A DNA stretch of 64,000 nucleotides from Paenarthrobacter ilicis. GTDB lineage: Bacteria; Actinomycetota; Actinomycetes; Actinomycetales; Micrococcaceae. The notes beneath the pieces were generated by a model. It saw only the letters and a list, made by a program, of their open reading frames with translations. It was not told where the DNA came from and searched no databases. Positions 18,414 through 26,727 of this stretch are shown piece after piece. Made by a program: the position numbers and the translations under genes. Location of the stretch: assembly GCF_016907545.1 (NCBI RefSeq), contig NZ_JAFBCD010000001.1, forward strand, positions 1,240,001 through 1,304,000. The letters are read 5' to 3'. Each line of letters opens with the position of its first letter. The stretch's first letter is position 1.

Positions 18414-20897
18414 ATGTTGCCGGATCCCTGGCTGGACGAAGACACCGTTACAGCCGGACTGCGGACAACAAGCCCCGGCAGCCAAGGGCAATTGCTCAGC
18501 CTCATCCTTTCCTCCGCAGCCTCACCGCTGGTCAACGGGATAGTGGTGGGCGGGGATCACGGATCCGGCAAGAGCCACCTGCTGCTCGCCATCAAGGCCG
18601 GCCTTGCGGACACCATGGACGTCCGCCTCTTCACCGGAACCCCGGAGTTGAAAACCACCAGCTACGGCGCGCTCGGCTCTATGACAGGACAAGGCTCCGA
18701 TGCAGGACACGGCTCCTTCCCAGACAAGGGCTCCTTCCCAGACCACGGCACTGACGCGGCCGTTTCCCGCAGCCTTCAGGTCCTCCGGGCCCTGACCACC
18801 TCGCTGGGGCCGGCACCGCACCTCTACACGCCGTTGGGTGCACGACGCCGGCCCAAACGGCAGGTGGAACCGTCCAGGCCGCCCCTGGTGCTGCTGGTGG
18901 ATGACATCCAGTATCTGGACCCGGCATCACTTGCCGTCCTGCTGCAGCTGATTCCGGGTTTCGGCGCCACGCTGGTTGCCACCGCGGACAGCAATAAGCC
19001 CTTGCCCACGGACCTTTACGAACTATGGGAAGACGGCTTCCTTGACCAGTACCTGATGCCGCCGTTCACGTTCGGTGACGCCCACCGGCTGTGCGAAGAA
19101 GTGCTTGGCGGCCGGGTTCAACAACGGGCCAGCAGCTTGCTTGCCGCCATGAGTGGTTTCAACGTGGGTCTGCTGTGGCGTGCACTGGACGACGCACGGC
19201 ACGCTGGCCTGTTGGTGCTGAAGGAAGGCTTTTGGACCATCAACCTCAGGGTGCGCTGCGGCTGGCCGGGGGTGGTCGCTTACGTCCGCGCCGACAACGC
19301 GGAGTTGGCGGCCGAGGAACGGCAGGCCTTGGAGCTCGTGGCGCTCGCAGAACCGGTGCCCCTGGACGCCGTCGAACGTCATTTCGGACCGGCGGCCGTG
19401 CAGGCCCTCCTGGGCAGGCAGCTGGTGCGGTTGCTGCCCGGCCAGCCACCATTGCTGCGCTCGAGCTCGTGGTTGCGTGGCGAAGCCACCCGGCTTTCAG
19501 TGCCTGGGTCCCGGAGCCTCGCACTGCGCCTGGGCCTGGAGGAACCAGCCCCCAGCACCGAGGCAGCACCGCGCATGTTGCCTTGGATGATGTGGACGTT
19601 GGACTGCGGCCTGCCGCTTTCCGACGAACTTCTCCTGGCCGCGGCACCAGCGGCTGACAGGCCAACGACGGCGGAACTGGCCATCCGTGCCGCGGCGGCA
19701 GTTTCAGGACCTGAACACCGGGACGAGGCGCGGTTGCTGAGGGCCCGGGCGCTGGTGGCCGAGGGGGAGGTACGGGAAGCGGAGCTGGAATTGCAGTCAC
19801 TGGCTCAGTCAACGTCCGAAGCTGTCCGCATTGACGCCGCCCACCGCCTGATGGCACTGCAGCTGCTGGGGGCCACCCCTGGCGCAGCCCGGGAGGCAGT
19901 GATGTCAGGGGACTCGTCCGGGCCCTTCGAAGAACTGATGCGCTCGGTCATGGAGGCCGAACACCTTCTGCTGGCCGGTGAGGTAACCGAAGCCCTGGAT
20001 AGGTCCGCTGCTGCCTTGGCCGCAGTGGAGGCCCACCCGGACCTTGACATGTTGCGCCCGGCCGTGCTGCTCCGGCATGCAGTCTGCCTGCGGTACAACC
20101 TGGCGTGGGACCGGCTGGACGCGCTGCTGGAGGGCCCCGCTCCCTACGCGTTGCCTGCCACCATGGCCATGTGCCAGGAGGTGGCCCGTGGGTACGCCTT
20201 GGTAAGCCAGGGCTTTGCCCGCGCGGCGCGGGCAACGCTGGAACCGGTGCTGGCGGAATTGTCCGACGCCGGATTGCCGCCGGTGCGCGCCTTGGCCGGG
20301 GCATTGTTGGCTTACTCCGAGGCGCTGTGCGGTAATCCGCAGGGGGCCTTGGAACTGGTGGAACAAACGGCCTCCACGATGGGTGCTGGGGACGATGACC
20401 GTGACGGTTTCCTGTCCTCTGTGGCTTCCGTTTTCCTGGCAGCTGCCCAGGACATGGCAACGGCCCACCCCGGGCGGTTGCTGCTGGCGGCCGACAGGTT
20501 CCGTGCCGCACACGCGCCCGCGCTCGAAGCGGAGGCGCTGTCCCTGATGACCCTTGAACCCCACAGCATGGCCTTGGACGACCTGATGTTTGAGCGGCGC
20601 CTGGCCGGAGTTGGAACGTCCATCCATGGTGCGGCGGGGGCATCGTGGGCTACCTTTGCCGGCGCGTTGTTGAGTGATGATCCGCGGGGCTTGGAATCGG
20701 CGGGCCGGAGCCTTGCTGCGGAACGGCAGTTCTCCCACGCCGCCGTCTGCTTTGCCAGGGCGGCAAGGGGGTACGAGGCCCGGACCCGCAGCGCAGCCAG
20801 CCGCCGCACCCGGGCATTGGTGGAACGCTTGTTCAGTGCGTTCGACAGTGGAACGGTGCCGCCGCTGGGCTGGGTGCCGGGTCGGGCAGGAAACTGA
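18414..20897 (+). CDS. STAND-type ATPase related to the LuxR/LAL proteins but lacking the DNA-binding domain
   Basis: The 827-aa product resembles the two preceding regulators in its N-terminal NTPase (Walker A GGDHGSGKSHLL at about residues 43-54; Walker B VLLVDDIQYLDP at about 158-169) and its long Ala/Leu-rich helical middle. It ends RALVERLFSAFDSGTVPP and a short tail where the others have a LuxR helix-turn-helix; none is visible. There is no sign of a frameshift after the stop at 20895, so the shorter form appears genuine. The ATG at 18414 is preceded by GGAG 5 nt upstream. A tandem segment GSFPDKGSFPDHG occurs at about residues 100-112. It may act as a partner or modulator of the two regulators; function unknown. 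Confidence 0.75.
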   Translation: MLPDPWLDEDTVTAGLRTTSPGSQGQLLSLILSSAASPLVNGIVVGGDHGSGKSHLLLAIKAGLADTMDVRLFTGTPELKTTSYGALGSMTGQGSDAGHGSFPDKGSFPDHGTDAAVSRSLQVLRALTTSLGPAPHLYTPLGARRRPKRQVEPSRPPLVLLVDDIQYLDPASLAVLLQLIPGFGATLVATADSNKPLPTDLYELWEDGFLDQYLMPPFTFGDAHRLCEEVLGGRVQQRASSLLAAMSGFNVGLLWRALDDARHAGLLVLKEGFWTINLRVRCGWPGVVAYVRADNAELAAEERQALELVALAEPVPLDAVERHFGPAAVQALLGRQLVRLLPGQPPLLRSSSWLRGEATRLSVPGSRSLALRLGLEEPAPSTEAAPRMLPWMMWTLDCGLPLSDELLLAAAPAADRPTTAELAIRAAAAVSGPEHRDEARLLRARALVAEGEVREAELELQSLAQSTSEAVRIDAAHRLMALQLLGATPGAAREAVMSGDSSGPFEELMRSVMEAEHLLLAGEVTEALDRSAAALAAVEAHPDLDMLRPAVLLRHAVCLRYNLAWDRLDALLEGPAPYALPATMAMCQEVARGYALVSQGFARAARATLEPVLAELSDAGLPPVRALAGALLAYSEALCGNPQGALELVEQTASTMGAGDDDRDGFLSSVASVFLAAAQDMATAHPGRLLLAADRFRAAHAPALEAEALSLMTLEPHSMALDDLMFERRLAGVGTSIHGAAGASWATFAGALLSDDPRGLESAGRSLAAERQFSHAAVCFARAARGYEARTRSAASRRTRALVERLFSAFDSGTVPPLGWVPGRAGN

Positions 20898-20976
20898 CGT
20901 GCTGCAAAGCACACGGGCAGTCTTGGAGCTCCGTGGGATAATGGAGAGTCCCTGAAGGATTTCCAAGGAGCGCCCC

Positions 20977-22302
20977 TTGACTGCCGTTTCAACTCCCGCC
21001 TCACTGCTGCGGTCCGTGCCCACCATGGACAACGCGGAGGTGTTGCGGATCCGGAATGATTTCCCGGTCCTGGACCAGTTGGTGAACGGTAAACGCCTGG
21101 TCTACCTGGATTCCGGCGCCACCTCGCAAAACCCGCTTAGCGTGATCGAGGCCGAGCAGGAGTTTTACGAGCAGCGGAATGCGGCTGTCCACCGTGGCGC
21201 CCACCACCTGGCCGTGGAAGCCACCGAAGTTTTTGAAGATGCCCGCCAGACCGTGGCTGACTTCATCGGTGCCAACTATGAGGAAACGGTGTGGACCTCC
21301 AATGCCACGGAGGGCCTGAACCTGATCAGCTACGCGTTGTCCAACGCAGCGTTGTGGGCTGCGCAGGGCCGTGGAAGTTCAGCCCTGAAGGATCTGGCCA
21401 TCGGCCCGGGGGACGAGATCGTGGTGACCGAAATGGAGCACCACGCCAACCTGATCCCGTGGCAGGAGCTGGCTTTCCGTACCGGCGCCACGCTCCGCTA
21501 CATCCCGATCACCGACGACGGCGCACTCCGCCTTGACGAGGCCGCAGGGATCGTGGGGGAGCGGACCCGCGTCCTTGCTTTCACGCACGCGTCCAACGTT
21601 CTGGGCACCATCAATCCTGTCTCCGAACTGGTGGCCATGGCCCGCCGTGTGGGGGCCCTGGTGGTCCTGGATGCCTGCCAGTCCGTGCCCCACCTGGCCG
21701 TGGACGTCAAAGCCCTGGACGTGGATTTCGCGGTGTTCTCCGGTCACAAGATGCTGGCACCCACCGGCGTCGGCGTGCTGTACGGGAAGCAGGAACTGCT
21801 GGACGTCCTCCCGCCATTCCTGACCGGCGGCTCCATGATCACCACCGTCACCATGGAACAGGCCGAATACTTGCCTGCGCCGCAGCGCTTTGAGGCCGGA
21901 ACACAACGGATCTCCCAAGCGGTGGCGTTGGCTGCGGCCGTGAATTACTTGACGGAAACCGGCATTGACCGCATCCATGCGTGGGAGGCCACCTTGGGCC
22001 AGCGGCTTGTCAAAGGCCTTGAAGCGATCGACGGCATCCGGGTGGTGGGCCCGGCTTCAGGTTCGGAGCGCATCGGCCTTGCGGCATTCGACGTTGCCGG
22101 TGTCCACGCCCACGACGTCGGACAGTTCCTGGATGACCGGGGCATTGCCGTGCGCGTGGGCCACCACTGCGCACAGCCGCTGCACCGCCGTCTCGGCCTG
22201 ACCGCTACTACGCGCGCCAGCACCTACCTCTACAACACCACTGATGACGTGGACGCTTTCCTTGACGCCGTGGCAGGCGTCCGAGGCTACTTCCAGGCGT
22301 GA
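20977..22302 (+). CDS. sufS: Cysteine desulfurase, SufS type
   Basis: SufS is a PLP enzyme that takes sulfur from cysteine as a persulfide for Fe-S cluster assembly. The PLP-binding Lys is K258 (FSGHKMLAPTG) and the catalytic Cys is C398 in RVGHHCAQPL, in the class II context. HASNVLG and SVPH-type PLP contacts are also present. The TTG start at 20977 follows AAGGAG closely. sufU follows after 57 nt. The usual sufBCD scaffold genes are not in the window, so this is a detached sufS-sufU pair; it may be an accessory copy or the only copy. Confidence 0.94.
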   Translation: MTAVSTPASLLRSVPTMDNAEVLRIRNDFPVLDQLVNGKRLVYLDSGATSQNPLSVIEAEQEFYEQRNAAVHRGAHHLAVEATEVFEDARQTVADFIGANYEETVWTSNATEGLNLISYALSNAALWAAQGRGSSALKDLAIGPGDEIVVTEMEHHANLIPWQELAFRTGATLRYIPITDDGALRLDEAAGIVGERTRVLAFTHASNVLGTINPVSELVAMARRVGALVVLDACQSVPHLAVDVKALDVDFAVFSGHKMLAPTGVGVLYGKQELLDVLPPFLTGGSMITTVTMEQAEYLPAPQRFEAGTQRISQAVALAAAVNYLTETGIDRIHAWEATLGQRLVKGLEAIDGIRVVGPASGSERIGLAAFDVAGVHAHDVGQFLDDRGIAVRVGHHCAQPLHRRLGLTATTRASTYLYNTTDDVDAFLDAVAGVRGYFQA

Positions 22303-22359
22303 ACCTGCGTCACTGAACTTCCCGGTTATTACTGAATTTTGCAGTTAGGCAGCAACACC

Positions 22360-22836
22360 ATGAGTCTCGACCAGTTGTACCAGCAGATCATCCTGGACCA
22401 TTCAAAGCAGCGGCACGGCAGCGGGCTGGCGGACACCGCAGCTCCTGCGGGCGCCTCCACCGGCCAATCCCACCAGCTGAACCCCGTGTGCGGTGATGAG
22501 GTGACGCTCCGCCTGGCCGTGGCAGACGGCACCGTCCAGCAGATCAGCTGGGACGGTGCGGGCTGTTCCATCTCCATGGCGTCCGCATCGGTTCTCTCTG
22601 AGCTGGGTGAGGGCATGCCGGTGGCCGAACTGCAGGCTGTGATCGAGAACTTCCGTGAGGTCCTCCGGTCACGCGGCAAGGTGGCGGCGGACCCGGAGAT
22701 TCTGGGCGATGCGGCCGCGTTCGAGGGCGTTGCCCGCTATGCGGCCAGGGTCAAGTGCGCCATGATCTCCTGGGTTGCCGCCGAAGACGCCTTGAACCAG
22801 GCCACCACGCCGGGAGCCACACCCACCACGAACTGA
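22360..22836 (+). CDS. sufU: SufU-type Fe-S cluster assembly sulfurtransferase
   Basis: SufU is the Zn-dependent sulfur acceptor that pairs with SufS, related to the IscU fold. The Zn ligands are visible as C44 and D46 (NPVCGDEV), C69 (GAGCSIS) and C133 (VKCAMISW); the 18-21-residue insertion between the second and third regions that marks SufU is present. I start at ATG 22360 (MSLDQLYQQI), the canonical N-terminus, rather than an in-frame TTG 21 nt earlier. It follows sufS and converges with nhaA. Confidence 0.93.
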   Translation: MSLDQLYQQIILDHSKQRHGSGLADTAAPAGASTGQSHQLNPVCGDEVTLRLAVADGTVQQISWDGAGCSISMASASVLSELGEGMPVAELQAVIENFREVLRSRGKVAADPEILGDAAAFEGVARYAARVKCAMISWVAAEDALNQATTPGATPTTN

Positions 22837-22860
22837 CGATCCGCCCCCGAAAGCTCCGGC

Positions 22861-24150
22861 TTAGGTGCGGCTGAAAACGTCCGGTACGCCATCGCCGTCG
22901 TCGTCCAGTTCTTCCTCTGCCTGCACCTGGCGGTAGCGCCGGTTGCGGGCCTTGAGGACGACGGCGGCCAGCAGCGCCGCGATCAGGGAACCCGCCAGGA
23001 TGGCCACCTTGGCGTGGTCGTTGTGGGCCGAGCCCGCACCGAAGCTCAGCTCGCCGATCAGCAGCGAAACCGTGAAGCCAATGCCCGCCAGGAGTGCCAC
23101 GCCGAACAGGTCTATCCAGGCGATGCTGGAGTCCAGGCTGGCCCTGGTGGTCTTGGTGACCAGGAACGTTGTTCCGTAAACGCCCACTGCCTTGCCAAGC
23201 ACCAAAGCCAGCACAATGCCCACCGCCACGGGATCCTGCAATGCGGCGCCGACGCCGGTGATTCCACCCAGGGCAACTCCTGCGGAGAAGAAGGCGAAGA
23301 CCGGCACGGCGAAACCGGCGGAGAATGGACGCAGCCGGTGTTCAAAGTACTCCGCCAGGCCTTCGGCGGGTTCGTTCTTTTTTCCTTTGGCGGCTACGGG
23401 AACTGCGAAGGCCAACAACACTCCGGCCACGGTGGCGTGGATGCCGGAGGCGTGGATGAACCCCCAGGTGGCCAGTGCCAGCGGAACCAGGAAGTACCAG
23501 CTGCGGATGCGCCGTTGGACCAGGAAAGCGAAGAGCCCCAACGGAAGAAGGGCGGCCAGCAACATGGCCGGCTGCAGCCCGGAGGAGTAGAAGAAGGCGA
23601 TGATGCCGATCGCGATGAGGTCATCCACCACGGCCAGGGTGAGCAGGAACGTCCGCAGGGCCGCAGGCAGGTGGGTGTTGATGACGGCCAGGACGGCCAA
23701 GGCAAAAGCGATGTCCGTTGCAGTGGGAATGGCCCAACCCTGCAGGGTTTCCGGGCTGCCCATGTTGATCGCTGCGTAGATCAGCGCCGGAACCACCACG
23801 CCCCCCACTGCTGCAGCTACGGGGACGATCGCCTTGGCAGGCTTGCGGAGCTCACCGGCAACAAATTCACGCTTGAGTTCCAAGCCGGCCAGAAAGAAGA
23901 AGACCGCCAGGAGGCCATCGGAAGCCCAATGGCCAAGGCTTAGCTCCAAGTGCCATGGCTCGTAGCCGATGGTGAAGTCCCGGAGGGAGAAGTAGGCTGC
24001 TGCGGCGGGGGAGTTCGCCCAGATCAGTGCTATCACTGTCGCGGCAAGAAGGAGGCCTCCGCCCACTGTCTCCGTCCGGAGTATGGACAGGATGCGGCGG
24101 TACTCGGGGTAGCTTGAGCGGGTGAAGATTGGCGTGCGGGGATTGGCCAC
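22861..24150 (-). CDS. nhaA: Na+/H+ antiporter NhaA
   Basis: NhaA exchanges cytoplasmic Na+ for external protons, giving salt and alkaline-pH tolerance. The protein is an inner-membrane carrier with about 12 helices; the ion-binding Asp pair is D176-D177 in [12 protein letters not shown], and the family stretch [12 protein letters not shown] precedes it. The C-terminal tail is acidic ([10 protein letters not shown]). The start is GTG 24150 because GGAAGGGG lies 7 nt upstream; the frame continues upstream into the palindrome region but is not conserved. Length is 429 aa. Confidence 0.94.
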   Translation of the reverse strand: MANPRTPIFTRSSYPEYRRILSILRTETVGGGLLLAATVIALIWANSPAAAAYFSLRDFTIGYEPWHLELSLGHWASDGLLAVFFFLAGLELKREFVAGELRKPAKAIVPVAAAVGGVVVPALIYAAINMGSPETLQGWAIPTATDIAFALAVLAVINTHLPAALRTFLLTLAVVDDLIAIGIIAFFYSSGLQPAMLLAALLPLGLFAFLVQRRIRSWYFLVPLALATWGFIHASGIHATVAGVLLAFAVPVAAKGKKNEPAEGLAEYFEHRLRPFSAGFAVPVFAFFSAGVALGGITGVGAALQDPVAVGIVLALVLGKAVGVYGTTFLVTKTTRASLDSSIAWIDLFGVALLAGIGFTVSLLIGELSFGAGSAHNDHAKVAILAGSLIAALLAAVVLKARNRRYRQVQAEEELDDDGDGVPDVFSRT

Positions 24151-24234
24151 GGGGCCCCTTCCAGGGTGGGCGGGCAGTTGCGGGTACTGCAAAATAACCG
24201 CCGACCAGACTTCCCGGCACACCAATAACCATTC

Positions 24235-24304
24235 TACCCAAGTAGGTCGCAGTAGTGCGCGTTATGAACGGTCAAAACGCGCACTACTGCGACCCAGTTG
24301 GGTA
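24235..24304. repeat. Long intergenic palindrome
   Basis: A 19-bp perfect inverted repeat, GGTCGCAGTAGTGCGCGTT (24245-24263) and its complement (24276-24294), has a 12-nt loop. Outer arms TACCCAAGTA / CAGTTGGGTA extend it to about 29 imperfect pairs. It lies just after a small membrane gene and 85 bp upstream of nhaA, both on the minus strand. No T-run is present. Confidence 0.9.
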
Positions 24305-24308
24305 AAAC

Positions 24309-24530
24309 TCAGGCGACGAGGCCTGCGACGCCGATTGCCGCCGTCGCGAGTCCCAGCACCATGGAGATGGTGACCAGGACAACGTGGACCGTCAGGAACT
24401 TGGTCGCCTTACCTGCAGCGTCCCGGGCGCGCGGGTCCTTCATGACGCGCTTGAGGAACTGCGGCCACACCAGCAAGGACCAGAGTCCGGCAATGATCAG
24501 GACAAGGGCCAGAAGGACAGGCAGCTGCAC
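24309..24530 (-). CDS. Small two-helix membrane protein (SCO4848-like)
   Basis: This 73-aa protein has a hydrophobic segment at about residues 4-22, a basic linker with WPQFLKRVMKDPRARD, and a second hydrophobic segment at about 45-72. The pattern matches small actinobacterial membrane proteins of the SCO4848 type, whose role is unknown. The start is GTG 24530. It begins 1 nt after the stop of the upstream DUF2505 gene, so translation is probably coupled. Confidence 0.75.
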   Translation of the reverse strand: MQLPVLLALVLIIAGLWSLLVWPQFLKRVMKDPRARDAAGKATKFLTVHVVLVTISMVLGLATAAIGVAGLVA

Positions 24531-24531
24531 G

Positions 24532-25029
24532 CTAGTGGCTTTCGAGCCAGGCCTGGGCCTGCTGGGACTGGATGTTCAAGGCCTTGCCGACCATGGGCTC
24601 CGCAGCGTCCGCGATCTTGCCGCCCAGGAATGGAACCGAGGACGTGACATTGCCTTCGAGTTCGATCCGGGTGCTGGTTCCCTCAGCTACCAAGCGCTGG
24701 ACAGCCTTCACGTCCAGGGGAGCGCCCTGGATCTTCAGCGCAATGGTGCTGGCGCGTGAGCCGTCAGCGGCGGGTGCTTCCCACTGCTCGTTCTGGGTGA
24801 CCGTCAACGTTTCGCCAACGAACTTCCGCGCGATCTCCGGAAGTCGCGTGGTGGGAAGCGTGCGCACCGTGGTGGTGGTGAACGCGCCGGCAGTGTCGCC
24901 GTCGATCGTGAAGGATTCCAGGGAACCGCCCACGAGTTCGCTCGTGTGGCGCAGGAAATCCTCGTCGACAAAGACGGCCGCTACGCGGTCAACGCTATGG
25001 GGCAAGGTGGTGGATGCACTCAGGGCCAT
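24532..25029 (-). CDS. DUF2505 domain protein (START-like fold)
   Basis: The 165-aa product is a DUF2505 protein, an actinobacterial family related to START/SRPBCC lipid-binding folds. Visible are the N-terminal SASTTLPHSVDRVAAVFVDEDF, split as LPHSVDRVAAVF, and the C-terminal amphipathic segment with FLGGKIADAAEPMV. No catalytic residues are evident. The ATG at 25029 is preceded by GGAGGA 6 nt upstream. It is followed by the small membrane gene with a 1-nt gap. Function unknown. Confidence 0.8.
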   Translation of the reverse strand: MALSASTTLPHSVDRVAAVFVDEDFLRHTSELVGGSLESFTIDGDTAGAFTTTTVRTLPTTRLPEIARKFVGETLTVTQNEQWEAPAADGSRASTIALKIQGAPLDVKAVQRLVAEGTSTRIELEGNVTSSVPFLGGKIADAAEPMVGKALNIQSQQAQAWLESH

Positions 25030-25075
25030 GGGTCCTCCGTGGATGGTGGTGGTCAAGCTTTTAGCTCCCAACATC

Positions 25076-26617
25076 CTACGGTGTTTGGCTGACCACCCCG
25101 GAACCGGACCCCTTGGCTTTGCTGTCCTGAAGGTCCGTGGCGGCCGCCGAAATGTTGCGGGCCATGGAGGGGAAGATGAACCCGTGGAACGGGTACACGC
25201 CCAGCCAGTAAAGCCGTCCGGCCAACCCTCGCGGGAAGAAAATGGCCCGCTGTTTGTACAGGCTGCCCTCTCCGTCCGGCTCAACACCCAGCTCCAGCCA
25301 CGCGCCACCGGGAGCCCGCATCTCGGCACGGAGCCGGAGCAGGTGCCCGCGGTCGATCGTCTCCACTCGCCACCAGTCCACCACTTCGCCGGTGTTCAGG
25401 GTCTTGGGGTGACGGCGTCCACGCAGCAGCCCCGCTCCGCCCTGCAGCTTGTCCAACCAGCCGCGGACCCGCCAGGCCAAGGGGAGGGAATACCAGCCGT
25501 TCTTGCCTCCGATGCCCTCAATAATGGTCCACACGTTCTCAGGCTTGGCCTCGCTGTGGAACGTGCGCTCGTCAACGTACACCTTGTAGCCTGCCCAGTC
25601 CGGGTCGCTGGGCAGGGGATCGGCGTCGATTCCGGCGTTGGCCCAGGTGGTCTCCACCTGCCCGTCCCGCTCCTTGCCCAACGCCAACGCGACGGCGCGG
25701 CGGTAGGACGTCAGGCCGCCGTCGGGCTGGGGGAAGTACTGGTCCACATCGTGCTCGCGGGAGATGGCATCGTGCTGCAGCGATTGGACCAGGGGCAAGG
25801 ACATGGACCACGGGATGGGAGTCACCAACGCCACCCACAGCCCTGCCAGTTTGGGGGCGGGCACGGGGAGGGCGATGACCAGCCGGCGGGGGAGCCCGCG
25901 TTCCACCGCGTACTCGTTCATCATCTCCTTGTACTTCAGGACGTCCCGTGACCCGATGTCGAAGGACCTGTTCAGGTGATCGGGCAACGCGGCGGCGGCC
26001 ACCAGGTAGTGCAGGACATCGCGGACGGCGATTGCCTCGATCCTGTTGTTCACCCAGCTCGGTGCAGGCATCACCGGCAAAGTATCTGCAAGGTGCCGGA
26101 TCATTTCGAAGGACGCCGAGCCAGACCCGATCACAACGCCTGCCTGGAACACGATCGAATCAACCGGGGATTCCAGGAACACCTTTCCCACGGTTTCGCG
26201 GGAGCGCATGTGGGTGGAGAGCTCCGTGTCCTCCGGGTGCAACCCGCCGAGGTAGACGATCCTCTCCACTCCCGCCTCAGCAGCGGCATCCGCCACCAAC
26301 CGGGCCATGGCCTCTTCCTTCGCTTCGAATCCGCTGCCGGACGCCATGGAGTGGACCAGGTAATACAGGACCTCCACTCCGCTGAAGGACTCTGTCAGTC
26401 CATCGGCATCGGAAAGGCTGTTTTCCACGATCTCCACGTCATCGTGCCACGGGACGTCGGCGATTTTCTGCGGCGTCCTGACCAGGACCTTCACTGTGTG
26501 GCCGGCCTCAAGGAGGCGGGGCACCAGCCGCCCGCCGATGTACCCGGTGGCCCCCGTCACCAGCACGGTCCTGGTGTTCTGCGGTGTGTTGGAATGCGAA
26601 GCGTCGGTTGGCTGCAT
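25076..26617 (-). CDS. NAD(P)-binding SDR-family protein fused to DUF2867
   Basis: The N-terminal about 290 residues form an atypical short-chain dehydrogenase/epimerase-like domain with the nucleotide motif VTGATGYIGGRLVPRLL and a YYLVHSM segment where classical enzymes have their catalytic region; the YxxxK pair is not obvious. The C-terminal about 150 residues match DUF2867 (WWRVETI, RLRAEMRAPGGAWLEL, then LYWLGVYPFHGFIF). This fusion is widespread in actinobacteria and its substrate is unknown. I start at ATG 26617 with AGGAG 7 nt upstream (513 aa). It is divergent from mfd, sharing a 110-bp control region. Confidence 0.85.
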   Translation of the reverse strand: MQPTDASHSNTPQNTRTVLVTGATGYIGGRLVPRLLEAGHTVKVLVRTPQKIADVPWHDDVEIVENSLSDADGLTESFSGVEVLYYLVHSMASGSGFEAKEEAMARLVADAAAEAGVERIVYLGGLHPEDTELSTHMRSRETVGKVFLESPVDSIVFQAGVVIGSGSASFEMIRHLADTLPVMPAPSWVNNRIEAIAVRDVLHYLVAAAALPDHLNRSFDIGSRDVLKYKEMMNEYAVERGLPRRLVIALPVPAPKLAGLWVALVTPIPWSMSLPLVQSLQHDAISREHDVDQYFPQPDGGLTSYRRAVALALGKERDGQVETTWANAGIDADPLPSDPDWAGYKVYVDERTFHSEAKPENVWTIIEGIGGKNGWYSLPLAWRVRGWLDKLQGGAGLLRGRRHPKTLNTGEVVDWWRVETIDRGHLLRLRAEMRAPGGAWLELGVEPDGEGSLYKQRAIFFPRGLAGRLYWLGVYPFHGFIFPSMARNISAAATDLQDSKAKGSGSGVVSQTP

Positions 26618-26727
26618 GAAGAACTCCTGGGGCTGGGGGTAGAGGTAGGCTGGAATTACCCGGCATTCATCTGAATTTCCGGGCATTTGTGTTGCCTGCC
26701 CTTGGAACCACCCTAGGAGTTTCAGCC

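Noticed and set aside
12471..20897. STAND ATPase trio as an anti-phage (Avs-like) defence system
   Set aside because: Two of the three end in standard LuxR DNA-binding domains and no nuclease, TIR or other effector domain is visible, so transcription regulation is the simpler reading.
22943..23943. Plus-strand open frames within nhaA
   Set aside because: They overlap a conserved antiporter gene fully and encode low-complexity Gly/Gln-rich sequence.
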